A DNA stretch of 64,000 nt from Streptococcus porcinus (GCF_901542335.1 NZ_LR594036.1:1054001-1118000); one strand, 5' to 3'. Counted from the stretch's first letter, positions 47,910 to 58,467 are shown. Notes: a model not told the origin generated them from the sequence alone. Program-made: numbers and translations.

Positions 47910-48032
47910 ATTTCGTCGTATACGCAAAACTCAAGCTACTATCCACTCCAGATAATTTACGGAAGGTGTAGTTGGGATTGCCATTGTAGTTGGTTTCGGA
48001 GATAAGGAATGAGCCATCTGGGTAGACTTTTT
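47908..48032 (-). CDS. Conjugation lysin (CHAP), C-terminal exon
   Basis: The last 41 codons plus two bases of the lysin gene, read by me beyond intron 2: KVYPDGSFLISETNYNG, NPNYTFRKLSGVDSS and LSFAYTTK, then TAA. These are the typical final strands of CHAP peptidases, with the ISE/N residue that completes the catalytic triad. The 125 bases fit the 1663 bases of exon 1 to give 596 codons exactly. The joined protein would be 595 aa. Confidence 0.85.
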
Positions 48033-50816
48033 ATAGCGATAGGTAAAACTTTGATACTATCTCCATCTTTTCCCCCGCTTCACACCGTGCGTGCGACTTT
48101 CACCGCACACGGCGTTCCATCAATAGTGTATTATCACGATTTTGCTTTATCGTGCTGTATTAATATGATTAACATAATTGTTCTAAGTTCAAATTTTCTT
48201 TCAATAATGGTGAATTTCCTACAAGTTCGCGCAACTGATTTAATTTGGTCAGTCCTGTATTACTCAAATTCAAAAGCTGAAAGAGATTTTTGATAACCTT
48301 CTCATTTGTTGCGTGAATCAGGCGATGAATATCTCGTCCAACAATGATAAGGTTCCTATAAGAGTCATCCTTTGTTTCTAACCACGGTCTCTTATGGTGA
48401 CAATGAATATCATCCATATCCAATTCCTGACCGGTTACAGCACATTTCCCTTTTTGAGCTACAAATAAAGAAATTCGATTATCATTGTATTCAACTGTTG
48501 CACGCTTATTTATAATTGAGTGTTCTCTCAGCCATTTTAATTTCCATGTTTCAACAGATTCCTGTTGTTTATGAATCAATTTTCTCCCCTCGGGAGTATA
48601 CCTATTCAGATTCTTATTTCTTCCTTTTAGTGTTCTCGTCTTGACATAGCTAATTGGAAGAATTGGATAACCCATTAAGTACCGAATATTTTGAGATTGG
48701 AGGTAGGGGAGAATTCCTTTATCTTTTCCCTTGTATTCTCCTATTTTTGTTAGACCTTTCGCCTGCAATCGATTTTTAAAAGAGAGATAAAGCTGATAAT
48801 GAATTTCTTCTAAATCCTTACTCACATGTGTTGCCATACTATAATAGTTATGAATACCGATAACCATACTATTATACTTCTGTATTTCACGAATAATTGT
48901 TTCTTTAGCACCTTTAATTTGTATCAATTTCATCTGTTGTTTCAATTGATGTTTAATACGTTTCTTGGCTTTTGATGCAATATGAGAGAAACAAACCAAA
49001 CGATTATTCTTAGAAACTAGCTTTAAAGTAATCCCAAGGAATTCACTGCTTTTCTTTCTCAGATTGGTAATTTGAGATTTTTCCTCTGAAATAGGGAGGT
49101 TAAGTCGTTCTTTTAACCACAATTTTACAGCCTTAAACGTTCGCTCTGCCTCATTCCTATTTCGACAAAAGATTTTAAAATCATCCGCATATCGGACAAT
49201 ATAAACTTCTTTTAGCGTCGTTGAAGCTCGCAGCTTTCTGTAAACGTGTGACTTGTGTCTTGTTCCCTTGGAATTATATTGAGGAACTAATTCCTTACAA
49301 TCTCTTTCTTCCCATTGTCGTCCTATCCACCAATCAAATTCATTGAGATTGATATTGGCAAGTAGTGGAGATAAGATACCTCCTTGTGGTGTGCCCTTAG
49401 TTGGATAGGTCACTTTTCCATTCGGAAGAACAATTGGTGCTTTTAACATTTTTCGAATAATCACTAGAAGTTGTTTGTCCCTGATACCTAATGTCCAGAT
49501 TTGACGCATTAACTTAGTATGATTCACTTCATCAAAAAAGCCTTTAATATCAACGTCAACGACATAAGTCATATGACTTTTATTCATACGATACATACAG
49601 TCCATAATAGCGTTATCAGCTGACCGTAGAGGTCTAAATCCATAACTATGTTTGTAAAATTTCGCTTCACATATTGGCTCTAACACTTGTAAAATACATT
49701 GTTGAGCAATCCTATCCCACATTGAGGGAATGCCTAGTGGTCTTTTCTTTCCATTTGGTTTAGGAATCTCTACTCTTCTGACCTTTCTGGGTCTATAATG
49801 TTGAAATCTTCTTTGAACTTTAGAGATAAAGTCTTCTTGGGTCAAATTTTCTAAATCTTTAATGGTAACACCATCTACTCCCTCGGTTTGACTACCACCA
49901 TTCCGCTTTATGGTACGATAAGCGAGTAGTATATTTTCGGGAGATGTGATAATGTTCATCAAATTCTTAAAGTTGAATCCATTTTGACTTTTGGAATATA
50001 AATCATCAAATATTTCGGTCATGCCATAGTATTCCGCATACCTTAGTTTTTGACGTTTTAATAGTTTGTCGTCATTTTTTGGTTTCGTCATGGTCTATCA
50101 CTCCTCTCTTTGGATTCGTGACCTTTTATGTCTTACAAGAATCCATGAAATAATAAAGTTCATAACAATACACTATTGACTAGTGGCTGTTCCTCCAGTA
50201 TCATTACAACACTTTCAAAGGTCGTGCCACCACTCTCACTAGAGATTAAGGAAAGTTATGATTTCCTTTCCAATGTTTCGCTGGTTGTGCAACCTCCACA
50301 TCTCTAGCTTTCGACGTTCCCTTATCTTTATCAATACTAAACTTAGGTGCCTAGCTATACCCCTTCAACTTTGATATGCCTGTAACATAACAAGGAATTT
50401 CATATCGTCGATTCTTACTCTTCCTCAAGTTGAAACAACTTACGTTATTATACGCATTTCTACGTACTCGCCTTCGGAGCGTACATTCGCTGGTTCGTCA
50501 GTGCTAGAGCACATTCTCACCCTATTTAGTTTTTTATGACTCCCGACCTATCAGATACATATCCCACCTCTGGAACACTTTCGATTCTTAAATCCTTAAG
50601 AATGACGGTATCTTTCAGCCGACTTCACCGAGCTTCATACCTTTACCTTTGCACCAGATAAACGCATGTCGGAGTATTAGAGAAATCGTTTCAGGGCGTT
50701 ACCCCTTCATTCCAATTTTCAAGATAAGAGTTCTCCATTCTATTCAAATTTAACCTGACTATCAGATTGATTTTTCAAGAACGTGTCTAACCTTTTCAGT
50801 TAGAAACGTCTCGCAC
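48033..50816 (-). mobile_element. Group II intron 2 (in the lysin gene)
   Basis: 2784 bases. The 5' end is GTGCGAGACGTTTC at 50816 downward. A domain V-like hairpin is at about 48080-48113 (CCGTGTGCGG...CACGG) and the 3' end is CTATCGCTAT at 48033. Removing it restores the reading frame (GTC-G|AA). The encoded RT (48169-50091) has an HNH domain. Domain V and RT differ clearly from introns 1 and 3, so it belongs to a different intron lineage. 50092-50816 is structural intron RNA. Confidence 0.88.
48169..50091 (-). CDS. Group II intron reverse transcriptase/maturase 2
   Basis: A 640-aa protein. RT blocks VRRVEIPKPNGKKRPLGIPS, EAKFYKHSYGFRPLRSADNA, YVVDVDIKGFFDEVNHTKL, GTPQGGILSPLLANINLNEF, and active-site IVRYADDFKIFC. 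A maturase domain is near MVIGIHNYYSMATHVSKD. The C-terminal HNH endonuclease has CAVTGQELDMDDIHCHHKRPW and NLIIVGRDIHRLIH. Residues appear intact. It is clearly diverged from the RTs of introns 1 and 3. Confidence 0.92.
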   Translation of the reverse strand: MTKPKNDDKLLKRQKLRYAEYYGMTEIFDDLYSKSQNGFNFKNLMNIITSPENILLAYRTIKRNGGSQTEGVDGVTIKDLENLTQEDFISKVQRRFQHYRPRKVRRVEIPKPNGKKRPLGIPSMWDRIAQQCILQVLEPICEAKFYKHSYGFRPLRSADNAIMDCMYRMNKSHMTYVVDVDIKGFFDEVNHTKLMRQIWTLGIRDKQLLVIIRKMLKAPIVLPNGKVTYPTKGTPQGGILSPLLANINLNEFDWWIGRQWEERDCKELVPQYNSKGTRHKSHVYRKLRASTTLKEVYIVRYADDFKIFCRNRNEAERTFKAVKLWLKERLNLPISEEKSQITNLRKKSSEFLGITLKLVSKNNRLVCFSHIASKAKKRIKHQLKQQMKLIQIKGAKETIIREIQKYNSMVIGIHNYYSMATHVSKDLEEIHYQLYLSFKNRLQAKGLTKIGEYKGKDKGILPYLQSQNIRYLMGYPILPISYVKTRTLKGRNKNLNRYTPEGRKLIHKQQESVETWKLKWLREHSIINKRATVEYNDNRISLFVAQKGKCAVTGQELDMDDIHCHHKRPWLETKDDSYRNLIIVGRDIHRLIHATNEKVIKNLFQLLNLSNTGLTKLNQLRELVGNSPLLKENLNLEQLC

Positions 50817-52479
50817 CGACAAAGGCGACATGTCCGTATTCTGCTGGTGTACCATGTCCACCACCTGCAAATGAGAGTATTGCTCCTGCTTGCGGACTTG
50901 TCCCTGTCTCCCCACCAAGACTTGCGGCTGTACGCACCCAATCTTGGCCATTGCCCATGGTACTGATAATTGGAATCTTCTCACCATTTTTACCTTTGAG
51001 TTTTAGACCCAGTTGATTGATTCGGGCTGCGACGCCCCAAGTACATTGGCCGTAAGCATAGCCCATACCATCACCACCTCCTGGAATAGAGTTCTCAAAA
51101 AGGTCTCCTCGTACAGCTTCAAGTGATTTGGGATCACTTTGTGCTGTCCCACCGTTGGGTTGACTAAAGCCTTTTTCAATTTGGTAATACCACTCACTGG
51201 CTCGTGTCTGTCGTTCAAGCAGCTTATCACCACTATTTCCTTCCCAGTAAATGAGAAAGAGTTGGGCAAGACTAGCTGGACTTCCTGAATTTTTGAAGAA
51301 GTCCTTTAACCAGTTGGTGTAATAAGGATTGTCCCCATGGAGCATAAAATCCAGTTGTAAGCCTAAGTCATACCACTTCTGATGTTTTCCTTTGGCATAT
51401 TCTAGCAATAAGGTATGTCTGCGTGACCCATCTGCAGTATCTGTCCATTGTCCTAAGCCTAAACCACGTTTGAGAATATTGGGGTAACGTCCATTGTATA
51501 TTGTTGGACCGTTAAGTGAAAGCCAACCCTCATCATCCCACGAACTGTCTGTCGCACCAATAGGTGGAGATAGATAGTCGCCCTCTGCACGCTTCGGATT
51601 AATGGAAGATTCTACCGACCAATTTCCTAAAATGGCTGCGATAGCTTGATTGGTCGCACCTTTACTTTTGAGATAGTCATAAATCGCCTTGGCTCTCTCG
51701 AATTCATCGCCGCCAAACTGACCGATGGTAGGTAGAATGGTGGTCTGAACCTGATTCACTTTTGGAAAGTAAAAGGCAGGATTGACATAGACCAATTTAT
51801 CCGTGTCATCATCAACCTTCTGATAGGTGACTTTTAGACCCGTTCCGTCTTTGGTTTGACCAATAATGTCTCCTGCCAAGACTTGTTGATGTTCACTCAC
51901 TCGACCTGAATGAATGCCGAACAAGGTTAGTTTAGTCCTATTCACTCCCTTACCAGATGTCAGAATAACGTTCTCTCCATCAAGAGATACCTTACCATCC
52001 ATCGGAGCCACAATGACTTGGTCTTCTTTTGCTTCTAAGATAATATGGTGATGAAGCGTTGGTTTCTCATCAATGACCTCATAACCATATCGGTAGGACA
52101 TACTTAAGTAATCCTCATCCGTCTGTCCCTGAAAGGGATTGTCCAATTCTTGAAGGGCTAAATAGTTGCCTTCTTCGGTCAACTCCTTTAGTTCTTCCTG
52201 GTCCTCATCAGACAGCTTGTAAGCAGTTTCTTTATACAAGTCAGACATGGATTTAATAGAATCACCACCGTTTAAGTCTGTCCACACTTGACTGAGAAAT
52301 GCTTTGTAAGTCGTACCACCTGTTCCCATGAAATCGTCAAGCTTGTAGTCTTGGTATTGATGATTCATGTAAACCATGACCTCATCAATCTTGGTGTAAT
52401 AGGTAATCCCTTTATCGTTGGTTCTTGTATGTTCCGCATCTTCCCACGTCATGTGGGTATAGGCCTTGGTCAATTCCAT
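50817..52479 (-). CDS. Conjugation lysin (VirB1-like), N-terminal exon
   Basis: 554 codons plus one base of a cell-wall hydrolase that opens peptidoglycan for the channel. After a degenerate LytM-like region (VIVAPMDGKVSLDGENV) comes a phage tail-tip lysozyme domain (AIYDYLKSKGATNQAIAAIL, NWSVESSINPKR with the catalytic Glu, GLGLGQWTD). A CHAP domain follows (YAYGQCTWGVAARINQLG with catalytic Cys; EYGHVAFV with catalytic His). Intron 2 begins two residues after that His. Unspliced, the protein would end with a few foreign residues (GARRF). In the same frame a TAA alone separates it from the upstream 335-aa ORF. Confidence 0.9.
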
Positions 52480-52485
52480 CTCATC

Positions 52486-53493
52486 TTATTGAATGACGCT
52501 GCTTCCTGAGACACTCATGAAAAAGCTCATCATCAAAAGGAGTATCAAGAGAAGGCCTGAGACAATCCAAGTCAAAGGATTTCCCGCAATTACAGAAAAG
52601 AAGGTCAGACTTCCCTTAATGGCTTGAACACCCCCCTTAACTCCTGCTAGACTGTGCTTTCTGGCATGCTTTAAAAAGGTTTGGTAGCGTCTTTGTGGTT
52701 TAAGAGGTTTCTGGCGTGTGAATCCTTTTCCTTTTTTGAAGTTCTGGAATCGTGTCTTTCCATGAGAAATTTTTGTTTTGGAAAACCGCACACCAGTCTG
52801 ACCACTTTTCACCGCCACTTTACCTGCTTGATAGGTAAACCTGCCATAGCGTCTGGCTTTCAAACTAGTATCCTTTAAGGTTCTTAGACCATCTAAATCA
52901 TCATCTTGTGCTACCAGGTCAAGCGATTCAGAGGCAGCTAAACCTAATCCAACTTTGACTTTGGTAGAGTTTTTCTTAGACTTTTGGACTTTCTTGAGTT
53001 GTTTGACCTCACGTTTGGCAGAACTTACTTCTTTTTCAGCACTTAGTCTATCAAATGATTTTTCTTGGTGAAACTGAAAGCGAGACTTCAAGGATGGACT
53101 TTCTTTTTTGAAAGTAAACCTAGGATTAACCGATTTTGACTTTTCACTTAGTTTCACTTCTGACAGATGTTTTCTTGCCGTCCGTAAACGTTCTCGAGCT
53201 TGGGGAAGTCGATAGTTCTTGATTTCTTTTACCTTCAACAGTCTAGGAGACACATAGGTAATTTCCTTTAGAAACTTCTCTTCTGCTTCTTGTTGGCTAC
53301 TGAGTAGATTTTCTTTTAACTCTGTTTTCTTATCTTGAAACAGAGAATTTTGAGCTGGTTTTCGAAATCTTCCTTTATTAGGAACAGTCTGTCTTAAGGT
53401 CCTAACTTCTTTCCGATAATGCATACGGGCTGATTTTAAGTTGCTTCGAAAGTTTTTCCTGGCCTGTTTGACTACCTTTTTATCCTCTTTCAT
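52486..53493 (-). CDS. Basic membrane protein, N-terminal part of the lysin polypeptide
   Basis: A 335-aa, very basic protein (KKVVKQARKNFRSNLKSAR, KSRFQFHQEKSFDRLSAEK) ending in one membrane helix (NPLTWIVSGLLLILLLMMSFFMSV) and SGSSVIQ. The stop TAA is followed in the same frame by Asp-Glu-Met, the start of the lysin ORF. The likely ancestor is one ~933-aa membrane-anchored lysin, broken by CAA-to-TAA, or a genuine two-gene design with reinitiation nine bases later. The basic half would lie in the cytoplasm. It starts one base after the VirB4 stop. Confidence 0.7.
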   Translation of the reverse strand: MKEDKKVVKQARKNFRSNLKSARMHYRKEVRTLRQTVPNKGRFRKPAQNSLFQDKKTELKENLLSSQQEAEEKFLKEITYVSPRLLKVKEIKNYRLPQARERLRTARKHLSEVKLSEKSKSVNPRFTFKKESPSLKSRFQFHQEKSFDRLSAEKEVSSAKREVKQLKKVQKSKKNSTKVKVGLGLAASESLDLVAQDDDLDGLRTLKDTSLKARRYGRFTYQAGKVAVKSGQTGVRFSKTKISHGKTRFQNFKKGKGFTRQKPLKPQRRYQTFLKHARKHSLAGVKGGVQAIKGSLTFFSVIAGNPLTWIVSGLLLILLLMMSFFMSVSGSSVIQ

Positions 53494-53494
53494 C

Positions 53495-54376
53495 TCATGT
53501 CCTCATTTTTTCAGGGTCTGTACTCATGATGTCAAAGAGCTTGGTGTGTTGTGGAATCTTATTCTTAAATGGGACAACGGTGGAACCGGCCTTAATTAAG
53601 CCTGCCCCTTTTTCAGGATTGACCAAGTATTTCTCCAGTTCCTTGGAAAGTCCAAGCATATGCACTAATTCTTCGCGATCGCTCTTAGCCTGTTTTAATA
53701 GAATCATAAACTCGCTATTGGCAATAATACGTCTCCCATTTGCATCTAAAAGAAGAGTCTCTACATTTTGAGTAATACCTGTCGGTATCGCTCCATATTT
53801 ACGGACACGACTCCAGAGTTTAAAGAAGAAATCAGAGGCATATTTGTCCAATAAAAGAAGCTGCATTTCATCAAAATAAATCCATGTTTTCTTCCCTATT
53901 TTTTGGTTTTTCACCACCCGATTCCAAATTTGGTCAAAGATAACCATGAGGGCAATTTGTTTTAATTCATCGCCTAGCTTTTTGACATTGTAAATCAGGA
54001 AATGACTGTCAGTTTTGATATTGGTCCGATGTGAGAGAATATCCAGCGACCCTTCCACATAGAGTTCCATATCCAGTGCCAAGTCCTTAGCTTCCTGTTC
54101 AGGTTGTTGAGATAAGACAAAGACCCACTCGACCAAGGACGGTGTGTCAAAATGCTTATAGGTGAGTCGTGTCACACGGTCAATCAAGGACTTCTCACGA
54201 CCATCCATCTTGCGGTCCAAGAGCTTTCCAATCCAGGACAAGAGAAATTCGGACTTGACCTTGACTGGATCCTCATCCATATTCTCATCTGATAGATCGA
54301 GAACATTTAAAAACGTTGTGGAATCTGGGGCAATATCAATACTTTCCCCACCAAAGGCTTGACCGATAATACTGTA
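53495..54376 (-). CDS. virB4: VirB4 ATPase, C-terminal exon
   Basis: 293 codons after intron 3, beginning YSIIGQAFGGESIDIAPDS. It contains the second half of the ATPase: KTWIYFDEMQLLLLDKYAS (Walker B) and TGITQNVETLLLDANGRRIIANSEF (the Gln-containing motif), ending DPEKMRT. Joined to exon 1 it rebuilds the conserved DPENEY motif, which supports the splice point after TCGAC. Confidence 0.9.
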   Translation of the reverse strand, partial: YSIIGQAFGGESIDIAPDSTTFLNVLDLSDENMDEDPVKVKSEFLLSWIGKLLDRKMDGREKSLIDRVTRLTYKHFDTPSLVEWVFVLSQQPEQEAKDLALDMELYVEGSLDILSHRTNIKTDSHFLIYNVKKLGDELKQIALMVIFDQIWNRVVKNQKIGKKTWIYFDEMQLLLLDKYASDFFFKLWSRVRKYGAIPTGITQNVETLLLDANGRRIIANSEFMILLKQAKSDREELVHMLGLSKELEKYLVNPEKGAGLIKAGSTVVPFKNKIPQHTKLFDIMSTDPEKMRT

Positions 54377-56687
54377 GTCGAGTAGGTTAGTGGTATTACT
54401 ACCACCTTCCTCTCTAAGAACCGTACGTGAGAGTTTCCCCTCATACGGCTCAAGCATTTCATCACTCTTTCGAGCGGCTCTCAATAAATAGTCGTTGACA
54501 ATAACGATGCACATAAGCCATATTATCAATTTCTTCCACACCTCCCTTGGATTTTGGAACTTTAAAGAAAATTTCTCTATCTTCTCCAAGTTCCATCGGG
54601 AGTCCACAGTGATGACAGCGTCCGTTTTGTTTCTTCCAAACAAGTTTAAAACGACCTGTCAACCGTTTCATACCATGATTAAAGGTTCGTTGAGCAAAAT
54701 AGTCTGTATCCAAGTAAGGATTAGCGTTTTCTCTGACCTTTGTGTGTCTGACGATAGCAGTATGGTCAACTCGAATGAGTTCTTTATCGCCTGAAGCGAA
54801 TACCCAACTTCGATTGCCTCTTCTATGCCAATACTTGGTCGAAATCCACCACTGACCTTTCTTTGGATGACGACGTTTTGCCCATCGCCACAATAATTCG
54901 TATATCTGATAGTCCAGATAGGAGAAGGCTTCACTAGCACAAACGGATTGGTGGTAGTTTGTCCATCCTCGTATCTGTTGATTCAGTTTCATGATTAGGA
55001 CTTCTTGTTCCCATGCTTTTCCTCGCTTGAGAATGGTTTCTGAGAATTTACCAATAACTGTTTGAATAGAATTCTTAGAAGGTTTGACAATCAATTTCCC
55101 CTTGTACTTCCGAAAATTCCAACCAAGTAGGTCGAAACCATCGTTGATATGAGTTACCAATGTCTTTTCCTCTGACAGCTCTAAACCTCGTCCAAGCAGA
55201 AACTCTCTAATCAATTCTTTAGCCTCTAAAGCAATTTCTTGTGTCGCAGCTGTGACGATAAAATCATCCGCATAACGGATAAGATTGACTTTATGGCTAT
55301 TCTTGAATCGAAGGTCGACTTTCCCTAAACGATTGGTGTGGAATCTATCTGATAAGACCTGTTGTAACCCATCTAGTGCCATATTGGCAAGGATAGGCGA
55401 AATGATACCACCTTGTGGTGTGCCGTCTTCCGTTGGGAATAACTCACCCTTGAACACAAAACCTGCTTTAAGGAATTGTTTCAAGATAGATTTATCCATC
55501 GGAATATTCTCTAAGAGCCAGTCATGACTGATATTGTCAAAACAGCCTTTAATATCCCCCTCTAAAATCCACTGAGGAGAAGCTTTTCGTGATAGTGCTG
55601 TGAAGATATATTCACAAGCGTCTTGACAGCTTCTTCCTTTTCGAAAACCGTATGATTTGGTATCTGCGGTTGTCTCTGCGATAGGTTCTAGTGCTAAAGC
55701 ATAGAGTGCCTGCATAGCTCTATCGTACATGGTCGGAATCCCTAATGGACGTTTCTTCTTTTTCCCCTTTTTGTCGATGTAAACTCGTCTTAACGGACTG
55801 GCTTTGTAGCCTTTATCCGTTAGAGACAGGAGAGCTTCCATCTTTTGAGCAGGTGTCGTCCATAGTTCACCATCTATACCAGCTGTTTTCTTGCCTTTGT
55901 TAGTCGTTACTCGACGAACGGCAAGTGCCTTGGCATAGAACGAATGGGTTAGTAAATATTGAAGTCTTTTCACTGTGTTAGTGTGTTTGGCTTGAGTAGC
56001 CTTGACAATCCTGATTTGTAGCCTATTCACTTCTTGTTCTGCTCTCTTCCAATCAATGCTTTTCCATTGTTTCGCAAGCAGTTGCTTGTGTGATAACTTC
56101 TCAGCTTGTGCTGTCGTTGAATATTTATCATTCATAGGTTTACCTCCATTTCTTGTCATAAAATACCATAGGATAAGTCTGCACCCTTTCAGGTCAGGGC
56201 AAAGTTTGAACCCCTATCTCCTACCGTTACAGCTGGAGCATTCGCTTTTTATCCTTTCCTCTACCCTCTGTATCGTCTATCCCTCTTACGAGTTCAATAC
56301 CTTCTAACGATTAAAAGGAATACATAGGGCTTACCAAGTTCCGTGTTATAAATAATTGTGAATACCTTAGGTGCCATCTTTGAGCCGGGAAGAATATGTC
56401 CATTTGTCATCAGGTTACGAAAGCCCCAATGACCTCCTCCGTACCTTTTGGTGTAAGTGTGTCAGCCTTATTTCACTTAGTCCCTGTAACGACTCTTGCG
56501 ATGATTCACGTCTGTTCACCATAGTATTCTTATCCTAACAGTCCATCTGATTTAGGCTATCAGACTTTCCATATTGTCCCACAGGCTTCCCAACATGACC
56601 GTTACCAGTCAAGCAGGCTGTGGTAGGATTACTCCAAATGGATAGAGTAGCTAAACTAGCAATTTACAACACGACTTCTTGTCGCAC
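54377..56687 (-). mobile_element. Group II intron 3 (in virB4)
   Basis: 2311 bases. The 5' end is GTGCGACAAGAAGTCGTG at 56687 downward. Domain V is at 54418-54451 (GAGCCGTATG...GTACGGTTC), nearly the same as in intron 1, followed by ACCTACTCGAC at the 3' end. Splicing joins GAG to TAC and restores DPENEY in frame (490 + 293 codons plus stop). The encoded RT spans 54462-56135; 56136-56687 is structural intron RNA. Introns 1 and 3 are relatives but not copies. Confidence 0.9.
54462..56135 (-). CDS. Group II intron reverse transcriptase/maturase 3
   Basis: A 557-aa protein from the ATG at 56135 (GGAGG seven bases upstream; an earlier ATG at 56159 is less likely). RT blocks: RRVYIDKKGKKKKRPLGIPT, AETTADTKSYGFRKGRSCQD, WILEGDIKGCFDNISHDW, DGTPQGGIISPILANMALDG, and active-site LIRYADDFIVTAA. 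A maturase domain (RGWTNYHQSVCASEAFSYLD) and HNH-like end (CHHCGLPMELGEDREIF; AYVHRYCQRLF) follow. No lesions are seen. Same lineage as RT 1. Confidence 0.93.
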   Translation of the reverse strand: MNDKYSTTAQAEKLSHKQLLAKQWKSIDWKRAEQEVNRLQIRIVKATQAKHTNTVKRLQYLLTHSFYAKALAVRRVTTNKGKKTAGIDGELWTTPAQKMEALLSLTDKGYKASPLRRVYIDKKGKKKKRPLGIPTMYDRAMQALYALALEPIAETTADTKSYGFRKGRSCQDACEYIFTALSRKASPQWILEGDIKGCFDNISHDWLLENIPMDKSILKQFLKAGFVFKGELFPTEDGTPQGGIISPILANMALDGLQQVLSDRFHTNRLGKVDLRFKNSHKVNLIRYADDFIVTAATQEIALEAKELIREFLLGRGLELSEEKTLVTHINDGFDLLGWNFRKYKGKLIVKPSKNSIQTVIGKFSETILKRGKAWEQEVLIMKLNQQIRGWTNYHQSVCASEAFSYLDYQIYELLWRWAKRRHPKKGQWWISTKYWHRRGNRSWVFASGDKELIRVDHTAIVRHTKVRENANPYLDTDYFAQRTFNHGMKRLTGRFKLVWKKQNGRCHHCGLPMELGEDREIFFKVPKSKGGVEEIDNMAYVHRYCQRLFIESRSKE

Positions 56688-58157
56688 CTCATTTTCTGGG
56701 TCAACAATAATAATTTCAGTATCATTATCTGCTTCCTTGAGCTTAGTAGAGATGATTTCATGTTTTGTCGCCATCCCTTTGCCAGCTCCAGAAGTCCCTA
56801 AAATCAAACCTGACGGAGTATTTAACTTGCCACGGTCAATACTGATGATATTACTTGAGATTTGATTGATGCCATAAAATTTCCCACCCTTGTCCTGAAT
56901 ATCAACGGAAGTCCAAGGTGCATTCACGGCAATGTTTGAAGTCAATAGAGACCGAGAAACACCTTCAAGATAGTTCTTCCCAAATGGCAAGAGACTATTA
57001 AAAGCAGCTTCTTGCATGTAGGTCAAGTTGTCAATAATCATATCATTTGACCCCGCCACTTGCTTGATAATATCAAGAGATTGTTTGAGTTGGTCTTCAG
57101 TATCTGCCAGCACACCAATCAGAAATACGGTGTCAAAGAGCTTGTCGCCTGTTTGTGTCATGGTTTTAATCAGATCATCAGCTTCATCGATGTTACTTTC
57201 TAGAACCTGACTAACCTTTTCAAGATAAATGCCAGATCGTGCCATCTTTTGTTGTTCCCCAATTTTTTGCGATTCCATCAAAGTCTTCTTGGTGCGGAGC
57301 TTGGTCATGGCTTCTGACTTGGCTGACCCTTTGGCATGAAGACTAATCATCACTTCCAAGTCCGACTGCATGAGTTCTCGTAAGAACTTATCTCCCAACT
57401 CCATCCCATAGTCACGAACATAGACAATCTGAAGCAGTCTATCGTCAATCTCTACATAATTCTTATGTTTGAAAGATAAACTGGTTGGGGCAATAAAGTG
57501 CTTGGTTGTTTGTCCTGAACGCACCAGGTCTTGATAAGTAAAGGGCAAATGATTTTCCCCTCGTAACATATCCGCAAGGATATTCACTCGCTCCTCTCCA
57601 CCAAGCAGACCAAGAGATACATCAATCTCTGAAAAGCCACTCTTGAAATATTCCCCAATTTGCGACAGAGAGCGATAAGCCAGTTTAGGATTCTGTTCTG
57701 ACTTCCCAAAAGAGATGAATTTAACAGCTGAAAAGTTGTTCTCGCCCGCCTCTAAGTTGGCATCCATCATGCGATTTAATTCATCACGATAAGCATCAAA
57801 CCCATCTTCCTGCAAGGGATAGAGAATACTCTTACGGAATTTTTCCAGATTGACCTTTTGATTGAAAATGGTCAGTTGGAAATTGGAATGATCATCCAGT
57901 GAATTGATTAAATCAGAATATTTTTCAACAATAGCTCCTTTATCATCTAAGCCAACTGTTTGATAATTGACATCTCCTAAGAGATAGGTTTGTGAGAAAT
58001 AGCTTGGACTGACCTGCATAAGGCCATTCTGAAAAAGCCCTTGATAGGCTAACGTATTTACGGTAGAAGGTCTGATCTCCTGCTTCTGTGTTTTCGTCTT
58101 TTTCTTTTTGTCATTAGAAGAGGTCTTTGGTTTCATTGAGTGTTTTAATTTTTTCAC
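56688..58157 (-). CDS. virB4: VirB4 ATPase, N-terminal exon
   Basis: 490 codons, starting at a GTG at 58157 with AAGGAG upstream. The VirB4 N-terminal domain has FQNGLMQVSPSYFSQTYLLG and SFGKSEQNPKLAYRSLSQIGEYFKSG as short blocks. The Walker A is LILGTSGAGKGMATKHEI, and it ends at IIIVDPENE where intron 3 is inserted. VirB4 powers assembly and substrate transfer in the type IV secretion channel. The spliced protein is 783 aa. It overlaps the end of the PrgI-like gene by 44 bases. Confidence 0.92.
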
Positions 58158-58467
58158 GTTGGTCTCCTTTTCTTCCAGTAAAAGTACGATCTGATACTGT
58201 CAGTTCATAATGAAATCGGTACCTGAGATAGGTTTCAAAAGGTAAGTCATTGGGGCGATAGACTCCAAATAACATGAGTGGAATGGTAAAGCTAAAAACA
58301 AAACCATAGACAAACCAATCCCCAAATTGCCAGTAAAATAGGTTCAACCCCAATACCAAAATAGTTATAGCGACGGCTGGAAATACAAAAATAACCTGTC
58401 TGGTTGTAAATCCTAACCATGCCCTATGTTGAACCTTTGAGATGTCCTTAAAGACACGAGTGTTCAT
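58114..58467 (-). CDS. PrgI-family conjugation membrane protein
   Basis: A 117-aa protein starting at the ATG at 58467 (GGAGA upstream). Two helices (FVFPAVAITILVLGLNLFYW and WFVYGFVFSFTIPLMLFGVY) are followed by RPNDLPFETYLRYRFHYEL, the PrgI (PF12666) signature. PrgI pairs with VirB4 in Gram-positive transfer systems (VirB3-like). It sits between the VirB6-like and virB4 genes as expected. Confidence 0.88.
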   Translation of the reverse strand: MNTRVFKDISKVQHRAWLGFTTRQVIFVFPAVAITILVLGLNLFYWQFGDWFVYGFVFSFTIPLMLFGVYRPNDLPFETYLRYRFHYELTVSDRTFTGRKGDQREKIKTLNETKDLF

